From Ziziphus jujuba (lineage: Eukaryota > Streptophyta > Magnoliopsida > Rosales > Rhamnaceae): a DNA stretch of 64,000 bases. Shown here in pieces: positions 48,221-60,878 of this stretch. The position numbers were made by a program, and so were the translations under genes. The stretch spans positions 500,001 through 564,000 of the forward strand of contig NC_083383.1 of NCBI RefSeq assembly GCF_031755915.1. The letters are read 5' to 3'. Each line of letters begins with the position of its first letter. The stretch's first letter is position 1. The notes beneath the pieces were generated by a model. The model searched no databases. It was not told where the DNA came from and saw only the letters and a list, made by a program, of their open reading frames with translations.

Positions 48221-49181
48221 CTTCTTTAATATGTTTGTTTATATATTCATATTTCTTTTCTGGCTTGCCCGTGCTAATGCAGCAAATAAGGCATCAAAGC
48301 TTAAAAGGAAGCAGCTAACAGATGGTGTGCCGTTGCCACAATCCAAAAAGGTTTTAAAAGTAGCAAATGGTGCTGTGAAACAGGCAGCATGTAAACAGCA
48401 GACTGCAGTAAGAAAGACAAAGTACTGTAAATCCAAGACATTAAACCCATGCCCTAGATCAGATGGGTGTGCTCGTGCATCAATTAATGGGTGGGAGTGG
48501 CATAGATGGTCACAAAATGCAAGTCCTGCTGAGAGAGCCCTTATTAGGGGAATTAAATACGTCAATGCTGATTGTTTAGGTGCCGATGTTAATACCCCAC
48601 AGTGGTCAAACAACAAGGGTCTCTCTGCAAGAACAAATAGAGCAAAACTTCGTAATCTTCTTGCTGCTGCAGAGGGTGCTGACCTTTTGAAAGCTACTCA
48701 ATTGAAGGTGACAAGGGTGCATTTTTTCTGACATGCTCTTTTATGCTGTCTTTAAACATTTATAATATGGATCTCGTATTACTCTAGGCAAGGAAAAAAC
48801 ATTTACGTTTCCAGCGGAGCAAGATACATGACTGGGGTCTTGTTGCCCTGGAGCCAATTGAAGCAGAGGACTTCGTTATAGAATATGTTGGAGAACTAAT
48901 CCGTCCTCGGGTAAATTTTACTTGATTTGTTCAAGTACCAGTTGCAATATGTTGTTAAGCTAGTTTTTATTTCTCTCCTTGGCTTTTGGGGAGGGGCCTT
49001 TCTTTTTGTTTCTTCAATTAAGTTTTTTATAGTTTTCTGATTTCACAGATATCTGACATACGTGAACGTCACTATGAGAAGATGGGAATTGGAAGCAGTT
49101 ATCTTTTTAGGCTTGATGATGGTTATGTGGTTAGTGAAGCAACATTAGAAGCTGTCTTTTGCTTAGTGGTTATTTGTTTTC

Positions 49182-49212
<31 letters not shown>

Positions 49213-49863
49213 GTCATTATTACTATTATTATTATTATTATTTATTTCATTTTATTTTGTGGTGTGGTGGGAGGGGTATTCTTTTTCCTTGTCAGTTACT
49301 CATTTTATCCAGTGACTGAATGTGATTTGTTAATATGAATATTTTACCTAATTAAGTGGACTTGAAAAGATGCAACCAAACTACAACTATTAAACAGTTT
49401 GTGTATTATTTGTACTCAGTATTGCCTTATATCTTAGTATAATATAGACTGGTAGGGTTGGTCTCCAGCAAAGCAACCAGGCCTTGACTTGATTTTATCT
49501 AGAGCTATAAATCTTGGTATCCTGTATTACTCTTTGACAACTTTTAAGTTCCAATAATTGTTGAACTTTTCTAGGCAAGGCACATGGTATGCCTATATTG
49601 TTTTGTAATCTGTAATTCTTGTCATGTCACTGTTTTCATGGATCTTCTACTTCATTTATTTATTTATTTGTTTTTAGGTTATTAAAGTTATCTGTGCATA
49701 ATGTGGATAAAGCATGCTATTGTCTGATGGCTATTATATTTCTTTCTGAAATATGTTTAGGTTGATGCTACAAAGCGTGGTGGAATTGCCAGATTCATAA
49801 ACCATTCTTGTGAGGTAGCTATGTTGGATAATTATGTGAAAGCTGTTTCAGTAGTTCTATACA

Positions 49864-49905
<42 letters not shown>

Positions 49906-50334
49906 ATAGTCTTTATAATATGTTGGACATCATAAAAGGTTAATTTTTTTTTTTTTTCAGCCCAACTGTTACACCAAAGTTATAAGTGTTGAGGGTCAAA
50001 AGAAGATTTTCATCTATGCAAAACGACACATAGCAGCTGGTGAAGAAATTACTTATAATTACAAGTTTCCTCTGGAGGAGAAAAAGATTCCCTGCAACTG
50101 TGGCTCTAAAAAGTAAGATTATTGTTTTGTAAGATTACTTTATTCAAGTTGCACATTTAGTTTTTTGGTTTATGTAACATGATTCAAGCTTTAGGTTTTA
50201 GAGGGTTTCATGAGCATACATCGTTTTAGAGGGTTTCATGAGCATACATCCTGGAGAGTCATGCATTATTTGTTTAATTTTTATATATATATTTTTTATT
50301 TGTGTGGTTCAGGTGCCGTGGATCATTGAATTAG
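44045..50334 (+). CDS. ATXR7: Histone-lysine N-methyltransferase, ATXR7/SDG25 type (SET1/Trithorax-related)
   Basis: A nuclear histone H3K4-type methyltransferase; in Arabidopsis, ATXR7 promotes FLC expression. Fifteen coding exons: 44045-44220, 44416-45037, 45186-45302, 45526-45849, 45931-46281, 46361-46675, 46784-47266, 47395-47827, 48010-48138, 48283-48707, 48788-48910, 49049-49129, 49761-49814, 49961-50112, 50313-50334. All phases fit, giving 1268 residues. A GYF-like segment (about 124-185, [15 protein letters not shown]) is followed by a related one near 267-300 ([13 protein letters not shown]). PPPPGFED lies in the middle. The C-terminal SET domain starts near 1126 ([14 protein letters not shown]) with NHSC at 1207-1210 and YNY at 1243-1245. 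A post-SET CNCGSKKCRGSLN ends the protein. The start has a good context (accATGg). All catalytic residues are present, so the gene looks functional. Confidence 0.92.
48192..48221 (+). repeat. Poly(C) tract of 30 bases in ATXR7 intron 9
   Basis: An uninterrupted run of 30 C in the intron 48139-48282, between a normal donor (GTAAGT) and acceptor (TAATGCAG). Such G/C homopolymers are rare in AT-rich plant introns. The length may be imprecise because homopolymers are hard to sequence. Confidence 0.85.
49184..49243 (+). repeat. (TTA)n microsatellite in ATXR7 intron 12
   Basis: About 60 bp of ttattatta repeats with small interruptions, just inside the large intron after exon 12. Confidence 0.85.
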
Positions 50335-53300
50335 AATGTATTGAGTTGCCCTGGTGTATAAACGTGACCATCTTGTTAGACGGAGTTTTTTCTATTGTGG
50401 ATTTGTATCAATTCTCTTTTGATAATGTTGAGGGTTATTTTGCCTGAGTTATCTCTCTCAACATTGGGTTGGCAGTCTATACCACAGGTATGAATGTTAA
50501 CATTGAGCTGCAAAATACTTTGTAATGTGCTTGTGCAGAGTACCAATTTAATAATAATATGAATTGAATGAATGAGAATTATAGAAATTGTGGGAGAAAT
50601 TGTCTAGATATAATTATCCAGTCATGTTAAATCAATGTGATCTCTAATGGTTAGATATCTTATTTTGTCGGTAGTTAATCTTGGAGGAGCTGGTGTGGTC
50701 TTGTGATGATGAAACATCCCCCTTATGGCATGCTCTGTTTATTATTTGGTTGGATGGTTGCAGCTGACTGGAGTGCATTTTATTGTTAATTGTATGTTCC
50801 AAATCACAAAATCTCTCACTAAGTCTTTTCTATTCGTAGCTGTTTGTGTTGTATAGATAGGAACATATCATTAGATAATTGATGTTTTATTGTTCAGATG
50901 TGCACTTGCTCCATGCAGCTGGGTTTTTTTAGACAGTGGATTTTTTGTGCCTACCTATATGTCATCATTCACAATGTATTTAGATCTTTTTGTCTCATTT
51001 ATTTTAAATACCTATTCCCTAAATGAATTTTTTTCCTTAAAAAAAAAAAAAATGGAGAGGGGGAGAAAGGAACCTTGCAACGTTGTAGTCAATTTTTGAC
51101 AGCTTAAATTGGGCTAGTTGTAAATGGGCATGCTATTAGTAGTAAATTTTGAGGCACAGCTGAAGCTTATAAGTAGTGTGCATTGATGCAAGTGCCGTAT
51201 TGTTTCAGGTTTATGGATCAGCTGACAACAGCTGCGGCATGATGTGGTTGGTGATGACACGTTGAGAGTTTTGCGTAGTTGTCAAAGATGAATTACTGAC
51301 CCGTGTGCATACTTATAGATTTCTCTATGTTGCAGATGAGTTTCTCCTCTTAGAATCTGTAAATCAGTTTAGAGTTATAGTGCTTACATTGCAATTTTGG
51401 AATAGCAATTTCTTGTACAAACATGCATGATTCTTCTTGCAATATCAATAAATTTAGTTATACCATGAGCTGCTGTAAAATATACGGAGAAATTTCTTTG
51501 TTGTTTTGTGGCTAATGGTAAAACTTTTTATCTTTGCAATCATATATGAGTAGAAAACCGATGAAATTTGAACATGTTGGCCTAATGTCATTTTACCAGG
51601 TTAGGGCAAAACCAACAGTTTCTATTGATTGAATAATTAGAGCTTGTTCATGTATTAACCCCATACATTTTGTGGCATCAATTCTATCAGCAAGCATCCT
51701 AGATATTTAATTTGAGCAGCCCTTTTTTTGTCATGATGGATTTGCTTCAAATATTGCCTTCTTGAGATTACCTTGCTAAATATTTCAAGACCATCGAAGC
51801 AATTTGCAATTATTGTCTTTAATAAAATTGGTTATTGTGATAATAAAATTGGTTATTGTTAAGGAAACATATAAAATTACATTTTGCTTCGTGGATCACG
51901 GATAATCTTGAGAGATCGGAGTACCAAGAAAGTTCAGTTTATGGGCATAATTGGTGCTAAAGAGTTGTTGAAGTTGCAGTACTGACGAAGTTAGATGAGA
52001 TACTTTTTGCGTGTTTGGAATCAGTAACTCCAATTCGTTACCGAAGATTGAAAAGGAACTCATTGGCGTGTTAATGAAGCTGGGGAAATACGAGACAACA
52101 ATTCACTATTATTGTTTCTCTTAATTTGTGACAACTAAATTGTTCCTGTCATCATTGGTGTTAACGTGTCCATTGTCTTGTGCATATTTAACTTAGTAGG
52201 TTGGAAGCAAGGGGTTGACAACAGGAAGTGTTGTCCTTTTATTGCTGCAAACCTGTTAAGAAGAGAATGCGCAACTTTTTTATTTAATTAATTTTTTCAT
52301 TTGAAATTATTTCTCTTTCATTTTTCTTAAATTTCTTATGGTTGCAGGAGTAGAGCAACAAGGATATAAGCTGCTTTAGTTGCTGTGGTTGAGATCTATT
52401 GGTGCCTCGGGTATGTATTTCGTTTCATCTCTCTAATTTATAAGTCTCTTTAATTTCTCTGGCAAAACAGCAGCCTACTCTTCTATTGGCTCATTTCCAA
52501 ACATACTACCAATTAGAAATTTAGTCTAAGATGTTTAATTGGTCAATATCACCGATACAATTTAATAATGACAAGCCTTTGATATATGTTAACTTAACCT
52601 TCTTTTTAAATTTAAACTTTGGAAAGTTTATGACCACCCATATGGTCATTAATCTCACAATATAAATAAGCTTTTAGAAGAAAAGTAAAAAAAAGGAGGA
52701 AAGTTTTTGACAAACGTTGTGTCTTCGGGCTGATCCTCTTGCTAAATGGGACCAATTTCAATACCCAATTTGTGGACTGATCTCCCACTGGATTAATCAA
52801 CTATGATGAATTTAGATGTCGGAAACAATAGGAGAATTATGATGGCAGTAAAGGGAAAATTGCACACTGCTATTTATTTTATTTTACTTTTTTCCATTTT
52901 CGCGGGTTCCTAGTGGGCTACATCTTTACTTTCTACAACTACTCATCCACGTACACTCTGCTTTGGGTTTGATTGGACGTTGGTATGCTCCTATTTCAAT
53001 GTATTCGTTCGAGACTGATAAGAGTCATCAGTCATGAGTGAGCAACCAAACTATGGGTTTTTCATCCTTAATAGAATGGCTGTAGGAGGGAAAGGCCCCG
53101 TTTCAAAAGTTTGGATTTTAATCCTTCTTTTTATGGCACAAGCATTAATTTTCAATCGTTTAGAAGTAGTCTTGAGATGCGGAAAAAATTACCCTTCATG
53201 GCACTCAATAGGCATGGGTACTAAAGTAGTAAACTTTTCCGTCTATCAGGGATGGGTAGCTATTATTTGATATTTCCGAATTGAATTTATGTGAAGAGTG

Positions 53301-54226
53301 AGGTCAACAGCTGATTGGGATGCCCAAGGCCATTCATCTTTAATTATAGCTCATATTTTCTCCGCACCCATTTACAATCACAATTTACTTTGTCAAATAC
53401 ACCAACAACTGGCTGGTTTGGTATATGGATGTTAGTTGCTACGTCAAATGCTTATAAAAATTTGCAATTGAAGTAACTCCGCCTGTGTTTCAACATGTCT
53501 TAGCACAGCCGGTCCCAAGCCCGGATAAAGGAGGAGGGTTATGATTACTTTTCCAATCCAAGCATGTAACGCTATTTCTTCAACCTAAATCAAAAATCTT
53601 ATATGAGAATGCACCGTTTCTTTGAAGCCAAACGAGGTTTCTTTTCTCTGTTGAAAATGTACAAATGCTTTTATTTGGTTGCTTGGAGGTGAGCTGTTGG
53701 CATGCATGCACGTCAATATTTAGACACGAGATTTGGGAGCAATGGTATTCTCAAGCTTTTTATATGGAGATTGTGGTCCATTCTCAAGCTTTTTATATGG
53801 AGATTGTGGTCTGAGCCGGGCTAATTAGTACATTTGATTTGTGGTTGATCAGCTTCTATATAGATTTTACCAACCAAGTTGAACAGTTATCGCATATCGT
53901 CGATGCGTCTATGTAAAGATTAAACGGCAATTTTTATGTTCAACTACAAAATTACAAAGTAAAGGGGTACAAAATTACAAAGTAAATGAGCGATATAGTA
54001 TTAACTTGGGTCTTGGATTATGGCCTTGTGCTAGCTTCATGCCTTGATTCATCAAAAAACCATCCACTATTCACGTAAGAAGGAGAGGCAAACTCATAAT
54101 CCAAACATGTATGCCATGGCACTCATTTTATCAAAGCATCAAGACATGCGTTTAATCTAATCCGTGCCTTCCATCTTCTTTTGAAATCTCTTACTCCCAT
54201 CAGGTGCTCAAATAAAATGGTCAAGC

Positions 54227-54276
<50 letters not shown>

Positions 54277-55129
54277 ATCTATGTTAAATCAATATACATC
54301 AATGTTGTCCAGAATACTTTAAATTAATTACCTCCAAATATAGTTGGTAGAAAGTTTCCAAGCCTCCAATTTTGCCAATCAATTCTTGCTGCAAATCTTT
54401 CGAGATTACATCCCCAAAAAAAAAAAGAAAAAAAAAAGAAATGCCTATATCTGATGCTCAATCACCTTAAAATGGACCCAAGCAAATAAATATATATCTT
54501 ATTCCCCAAGACTTCATCATATGTTTCCAAATTTGAAGCTTCTACTATGGCAAAAAATAATCAATCCAAATTTATGAGTTCCATTGTAATGGTCTTACAC
54601 AGCTTCAAATATATTGCCTTTTTAAGCAAATTTTCTTCCAAATATAACTGCACCATTATTGTTTGATTGCCGAAGGAATCTCTCATTTAACCCTAGCTTC
54701 TTTCTTATAAACAAAACCTTTCTAGCCCCAAGAACTTATCCAGGCACTGCCTTTGCGCAGAAACAACCTTCCAAACAATGAATTTCTTCTTTAAAACATG
54801 ATGGTACTTTAATTTTTCTTTTTATAAGATTTTCAGGCCGCTTTCACCACATATTGCTGAAATCCACTCACCCTCATTGGCTTTATTATTCCATGTGTTA
54901 TACTAGTATTCTTTAGACATTGATATTCTTTGGTACATTTAAGACCTTTGATATAATTAAGAGAACCCTAGCTGCTCTCCTATCTTAGGAGATTCCAAAA
55001 CAAACAAGATTTTGACCTCCAACTACCTTTAGTAACCTAATGAAACAAGTAAGCTTCTTGAATTTTGTTACAATCTTATCTGCATATATGATTACTAATA
55101 AGTGCACATCTGCATGTAATTCCATCAAA

Positions 55130-55173
<44 letters not shown>

Positions 55174-56507
55174 AGGTTTATTCATTTCTTCATATGTTCT
55201 GCCTTGTAACAAAACTGTGTATCACATCGAGCTTTCCATGCATTTGAAGTAAAGGTTTTTCTTGGTTTTCTTTCTATTATCATAATATATTTATTAGTCT
55301 GAGCATTAATGAACCATGGAATACAATCTCTCCATCACATTAGATCGGTTACTCATGGTCATTTGTGGTTGTTCTTGGCATTGATATTTTCATTGGATAT
55401 GAATCTTCAAGATCCTTCTCATCTACTAAACTATCATCCACCATATATATATAAACATATTTAATGGCCGCTTTTTCTTTAATCAAAGTATGCCACATTG
55501 TGATACAAATAAATATTAATTTAGTCAAATATATTTTAATTTTGTAGGTATATTTTACTCTGGTTTCGGTCTTGTAGATACCACCAGATCTGAGGTCAAG
55601 ATACCAAAATGATGACTCCATTACTCTACCTAATTGCCATTAACAAATCAGTTCACAAGTTTGTACGTGCCTCCAAATTGGATTTAATGGATAGACCGTC
55701 TAAACTTATGCAATCTATTTATCTTTTCACACCATCATTTTGCTAGATGTCTTGAAATTATTCAAGGCAAAAAGGCACCATTCTTTGTTCAAGGACATCT
55801 TGCATTTCTTGTGGTTCTGCAGGTGTATGAATAAAGAACTTTATTCTCATAGTAGAGATTATTGCCTCTGAAACAACTTTGGTGTTCGACTTGCTTTGTC
55901 TTAGCTCTAACATGGACCTTTAAACATTACATCCTTGACTGACTTAGCCGTCTGGTGTATGTAGGCTGCTTGATGCATCCCTTGGCATGCTCCATCATTT
56001 CTTGGTGACATGGGATCTTGCTGATGACATCCTTCTTGATAAGGATTATTACATGGAATTCACATTTTATATTTGAGCTCCTTACATTGAAATAATGGCT
56101 CAATTTCATCTTGCAGTCGATTTTGAAGGCGATGACTTCAACTTTGTTACGACCAAGTTCGGCTAAGGATTTATATTCATATGATTTTGTCAAATTTATA
56201 TTAAATTGGTCGATAGATTTCGACCTTAGGTTGAATTCTTCAACTCAGCCTTGGCTATATTTGACAATGACCATAGAATTTGGTCTTGGTCTGAGTTAAA
56301 AATATAAATCGGGTTCCACATTAGATAATAAAGCAGCCTATGTGTTCCATAGTAGATTGGTTTTTTTCACTTAAAAATAGGGTGAAGTTAGAAAATTTAT
56401 ATCCTTTTTGGAATTCGATCTAGTCAATTGCATCAGGGAAGGGCTTCCTATAAGATGGTAGACCAACTTTTCTAAGTGTTGGGCCAATCATATTTTGAAT
56501 TATGATC
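50335..56507. other. ATXR7 3' region and intergenic DNA
   Basis: The ATXR7 3'UTR starts here. Possible polyadenylation signals are an AT-rich stretch near 50550 and AATAAA at 51447-51452. A donor-like CACAG|GTATG (50488) and an acceptor-like TGTTTCAG (51209) could define a 3'UTR intron. The remainder is AT-rich with microsatellites, including (AT)n(GT)n at 54227-54276 and (TA)20 at 55132-55171. A 33-bp perfect-but-one tandem duplication lies at 53747-53812. Retroelement-derived sequence in degenerate form may begin left of 56508, but I could not assign it. Confidence 0.45.
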
Positions 56508-57083
56508 TCAACGGCCTCTCTGTTTATGCCTTGGCAATTTGTTCATCCAACTATAGATATAATGCCCGTTCCTCCATACTTGGTCATGGTAATTAGCTTG
56601 ATAATGGTAAAGGCTCATTGTGGCCATTTCTAAAGTTTTGGCCAAAATGTTCAACATATCCCCCACCGTGAATTTGGTTCCGGACGAATAGTTGGCATAA
56701 GGTTGGTTGTCAACTCTTACTCCATAATTGGGTACAACTTGGAAGGCCGACACCAATTGCTTATCTCGACCATCTCGAACATTTTGTCCTTGGTTTTCAC
56801 CATACCCCCCAACCTGATCTTGGTTCCTGACCGGTGGGGGATATAAGGTCGAACTTGTTGTGCTGGTATGACCATTCTTGTTTCATTTCCATTAGATCTA
56901 TCATAAAAGGTTAGTGTCTTAGTCCTTAATATATTACCATTGGGTGCAGCTAGGGAGTCCTTCACCTGTTGTTTATCTTAGCTGTTGGTCAACCTTGTTC
57001 AATGCGGGTTGGATAACTTGTAATTGTTAAGCAATAAATCCATAATTTCTTGCATCATCCACTGGCTTTCCTTCAAGCCCTTG
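56508..57083 (-). pseudogene. Older LTR-retroelement gag region, part after the insertion
   Basis: Minus-strand reading continues from 63029-63230 across the inserted element. The fragments GLKESQWMMQEIMDLL, then VKDSLAAPNGN and VDNQPYANYSSGTKF, give a Gag-N-terminus-like protein with several stops and frame changes. It follows directly on LRELSK from the other side, so the two pieces once formed one reading frame. The family is unassigned; the context suggests a Ty3/gypsy-like element. Confidence 0.5.
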
Positions 57084-57708
57084 TGTCACGGACTTGTTTG
57101 TTTACCCTTCAAGCTGTGCAGCCTTAGTTGCTATTCCAACCCTTTATTGCAACTAAGTAAGTCTTTTGCTCACAAAAAGTGAAAGCTAAGCAAAGAAGAC
57201 TAGAGCATAAAAGAGAGTTTGGAAGAATTAAAGTATATTGCTTAAAAGAGAGCTTTACAAGTGAATGTGTGGATTCTTGGTTGGTTTACAAATGAGGGTT
57301 CACTCCCTTTATATAGAGGGTTTGGCACGTAATACAAGGATACAACATTTTAGATATTGTACACATGGCACGATCCTAGATAAGATTCTAGATAATTCTC
57401 CTAGATATTTCTATGGACTATTCTAGAAAGTTATCTTACTACATAATCCTAGAATGTTCTAGAAAGATACATAAGTCCTAGATTGTTCTATAGTGCTCTA
57501 GAACCTTCCAGAGGTCTCTTGAGTCATGTAGAACCTTCTAGACTTCTCTTGAATTATCTATAACTTTCTAGAATCCTCTTACCTAGAAGCTTCTAGAATC
57601 TTCCGGACCCCTTTAGATTTCTCTTGAATTATCATGAATTCTCAAGGAGAGTCTAGAATATTCCGGATAAGCCTCAAGGATTCCACAATTTTCATGTGGA
57701 ACGTGACA
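57084..57708 (-). repeat. 3' LTR of the chromovirus
   Basis: 625 bp, TGTCACGGAC...AACGTGACA on the + strand. It shares short blocks with the 488-bp LTRs at 3185/5964 (tttatatagagggcttggca-like, tgtacacatg, gaatattccgga), showing common descent. A TATA box (TCTATATAAAGG on the minus strand) lies near 57309-57321. Confidence 0.92.
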
Positions 57709-57725
57709 CTCTCACTCTCCCCCAC

Positions 57726-57914
57726 CTAATCTCGCGACGCCCTCGTCGCACCTTCTTCCTTGAACCTTTGAATATGATCTTTGAATTGCCAAAGTGCATC
57801 AGCAGGTTTCCAACTTGTTTCACTATCGGGTAGTCCCTTCCATTTCACCAAGTACTCATGACTCTGATGGTTATGCCTTCCACGAACTACTCGATCAGCT
57901 AAGATGCTTTCCAC
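57726..57914 (-). pseudogene. Integrase C-terminal chromodomain of the chromovirus
   Basis: A 62-residue open stretch, ESILADRVVRGRHNHQSHEY followed by LVKWKGLPDSETSWKPADAL, with a basic tail. This is a classic chromodomain: the aromatic residues (Y in HEYLVKW, W in KWKG, W in TSWK) are all present. In chromoviruses this module guides integration into particular chromatin. It is separated from the rest of integrase by a stop near 57990. The region is homologous to the C-terminus of the ORF at 3647-5902. Confidence 0.85.
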
Positions 57915-57992
57915 ATCTTTGTCATAAGTGTTGTATACACCTATTGGTGCTCGCTTGGACTCCCCTCTTGTATGGTCTTCCTCATCCTTGTA

Positions 57993-59182
57993 CTATAGCT
58001 TTAAGCAACTTACATGGAAGACCGGGTGAAGTTTGAGTGTTGGAGGTAACTTTACCTTATAAGATACCTTGCCCACCTTCTTGATGATCGAAAATGGCCC
58101 CTTGTATCGGTGAACAAGGCCTTTATGTAGGCCTCGAGTAGACTTGTGTTGGGATGGAATGATTTTGACGAACACCAAGTCTCTCACTTAATACCACACA
58201 TGCCTTCTTTTTGTGTCGGCCCACTTCTTCATTTTCTTGGTTGCTTTATGAAGGTATGACCTTGCTAAGTCCACTTGCTCATGCCAAGTTTTAGCAACCT
58301 TGAATGCAGTGGGACTCCTTCCTCCATATTTGGTAACAAGAGTTTGTGGAGTGAGTGGTTGTTGCCCCGTAGCTAGCTCAAACGGACTCTGATTGGTGGA
58401 CTCGTTCCTTTGCAGGTTGTAGGAGAATTGGGCAACATCTCGCAGCTTTGCCCAATCATGTTGATTGGCACTCACAAAGTACCGTAGATATAGCTCTAAT
58501 AAAGCATTAGCTCGCTCAGTTTGCCCATCCGTCTGTGGATGAAAGCTTGTAGAGAAATGCAACTCTGAGCCCATGAGCTTGAATAACTCTATCCAAAATC
58601 TCCCGGTGAACCTTGAATCTCGATCACTTATAATTGATTTGGGTAATCCCCAATACTTCACCACGTACTTGAAAAACAGTCGTGCCATCTCCTCAGCTGG
58701 ACATTCCTTTGATGCGGCAATGAATGTAGCATACTTGGAGAATTGATCAATCACCACGATAATAGTGCTATATCCTTCGAACTTGGGTAAGACATGAAGT
58801 CCATGTAGATACTCTCCCATGGTCTCTCGGGCGTTGGTAGAGGCTCCAATAAACCTGCAGGATGTCGTTGCTCTACCTTATCTTGTTGACAAACAAGGCA
58901 AGTCTTCACATACATCTCTATGTCGTCCTGCATTTGTGGCCAATAGTAGTTTGTCTCCAACAAAGCTCTTGTATGCTTTTTCCCCGGATGGCTGGCCCAT
59001 TTGGTGTCATGGCATTCCTTGATCAAGTTCTTCCTTATATTGCCCCACCTTGGCACATAGATGCGACGTCCCTTCGTGTAGAGAAAGCCATCTTCAATCC
59101 AAAACCTCTTGGTCTTGCCCTCCATGGCAAGTTGTAGAAGTTGTTTGGCTATAGCATCATGATCCATGCCTTCCTTTATCAA
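57993..59182 (-). pseudogene. Integrase of the chromovirus (broken)
   Basis: Minus-strand fragments 59182-58751, 58820-58188 and 58187-57993. The zinc-binding HHCC region includes HPGKKHTRALLE and CLVCQQDK. The DDE core shows VVIDQFSKYATFI, SDRDSRFTGRFW and the downstream DGQTERAN with its glutamate. The C-terminal SH3-like part (GDLVFVK-type, here VRDLVFVKI; GPFSIIKKVGKVSYK; HPVFHVS) follows. A frame change near 58780 and a stop near 58188 break it. Integrase would insert the cDNA. The D, D and E motif contexts are retained. Confidence 0.85.
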
Positions 59183-59217
59183 GTTAAGCAGCTCCCCTTG
59201 GAATTTGGTTATCGATG

Positions 59218-59631
59218 CTAACTCGGCCTTCTACTTAATGCGTCGACAACCACATTGGTCGTACCAGGCTTGTATTCGAGCTTGTAATCAAACTCGGTAA
59301 GAAAGTCTTGCCAACGAGCTTGCTTGTGGCTTAACTTCTTTTGAGTTTGAAAGTAACTTGTGGCCACATTATCGGTCTTCACCACAAACTTAGACCCAAG
59401 CAAGTAGTGCCTCCAAATGCACAAGCAATGGATGATGGTGGTCATCTCCTTCTCTTGGACTGTATACCTCCTCTCGGTATCATTGAGCTTGCGGCTTTCA
59501 TATGCAATCGGATGCCTCTTTTGCATCAAGACGCCTCCCATGGCAAAGTCAGAAGCATTGGTATGCACCTCGTATGGCTTGGAGCAATCGAGCAATGCCA
59601 AAATAGGTTCCATCATAATGGCCTCCTTCAA
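59218..59631 (-). pseudogene. RNase H domain of the chromovirus
   Basis: Open over 137 residues: YEVHTNASDFAMGGVLMQ (the family norm is TDAS; the first Asp is Asn here), RRYTVQEKEM with the catalytic Glu, VVKTDNVATSYF with a catalytic Asp and NVVVDALSRRPS at the end. The T-N-A-S change would damage the active site. A stop separates it from reverse transcriptase and another from integrase. Confidence 0.85.
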
Positions 59632-59646
59632 ATTCTCAAAGGCTTG

Positions 59647-60848
59647 TTAGCATTGGGTAGACCAACTCCATGTCTTATTCTTCTTTAGTAGATCGGTGAG
59701 TGGTGCGACTAGGGTGGAATACCCTTTGATAAATCTCCTGTAATAATTGACAAGGCCAAGAAAAGATCGTAGCCCACTCACCTTGGTTGGAGGATACCAT
59801 TCTTGAATGGCTTTCACTTTAGATTCATCCATGTGTAGCTTGCCGTCCTTGATCTTGTGGCCGAAAAAGTACACTTCATTGGTTGCAAATGAGCACTTCT
59901 TTTTCTTCACATAAAGCTCATTATCATTGAGAACCTTAAACACAATTTGCAAGTGGTGGATGTGCTCCTCAAGTATCTTGCTATAGATGACAATGTCATC
60001 CAAGTAGACCACCATGAACTTATCCAAGGAAAGATGAAAGATCTTATTCATGAGAGTGCAAAGTGTGGTGGGTGCATTGGTGAGTCCAAAGGGCATAACG
60101 AGGAATTCGTATGCTCCATATCGTGTAACGCATGTAGTCTTTGGTTTCGTGTAACGCATGTAGTCTTTGGTTCATCACCCTTTGCAATTCTAACTTGATA
60201 GTATCCCGACCTCAAGTCAAGTTTAGTAAAGTACTTGGCTCCTTCAACTTGATCAAATAAGTCGGCTATCAACGGTATAGGATACTTGTTCTTGATGGTG
60301 ACCTTGTTAAGTGCCCTATAGTCGATGCATAGCCTTAACGAACCATTGTGCTTCTTTTGGAACAAGACGGGTGCTCCATAAGGTGCTTTCAAATGTTGAA
60401 TGTAACCGGCATCCAAAAGCTCTTTAAGTTGTCTCCTTAGCTCCTCTAGCTCCTGGGGAGACATGCAATATGGTGCCATTGCGGGTGGTTTGGCACCGGG
60501 CTCCAAGTCGATGCAATGATCCACCTCCCTCCTTGGTGGAAGTCTTTTAGGTAGTTCGGGTGGCATGACATCTTTAAACTCTTCAAGGACTTGGCTAATC
60601 TCCTTTGGTGGCTCCTTGGAAGTAACTTCTTTTTCCTCACGTAATGTAGCAAGGAATGTAGCATCTCCCTTCCTTATCCCTTTCTTGAGTTGTATGGCAG
60701 AGAGATAGTTGGAAGTTCTCGGCTTGTGCATCGTCGGAACCATGCAAGGGCCTCCCTCCATTATACACACCGTGTTGTAGCGAGGGAATGGCACCACATT
60801 GAATTGTCTAAGAAATTCCATGCCAAGCACAATATCAAAGTCATCCAT
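59647..60848 (-). pseudogene. Reverse transcriptase region of the chromovirus (frameshifted)
   Basis: Starts in the protease tail ([12 protein letters not shown]). The linker [20 protein letters not shown] leads into reverse transcriptase: [35 protein letters not shown] with a catalytic Asp, and the YLDDI catalytic motif near 60000. A 26-bp tandem duplication (60121-60172) shifts the frame between CVTR and [17 protein letters not shown]. The enzyme would copy element RNA to cDNA, but this copy is broken. Confidence 0.88.
60121..60172 (-). repeat. 26-bp perfect tandem duplication in reverse transcriptase
   Basis: Copies at 60121-60146 and 60147-60172 are identical (tcgtgtaacgcatgtagtct plus ttggtt). 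Because 26 is not a multiple of three, the duplication shifts the polymerase frame. Confidence 0.95.
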
Positions 60849-60878
60849 AGGAGCAATGGATAAGTTGACTTTACCTTG

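Noticed and set aside
48048..48731. Continuous 227-codon ORF with ten prolines
   Set aside because: It reads through an intron containing the poly(C) tract; splice sites and phase define exons 9 and 10 instead.
53034..53270. 78-codon hydrophobic ORF (starts MSEQPNYGFF)
   Set aside because: It looked like a possible organelle-derived fragment, but I could not match it to any plastid or mitochondrial protein I know, and the frame closes at once; not supported as a gene.
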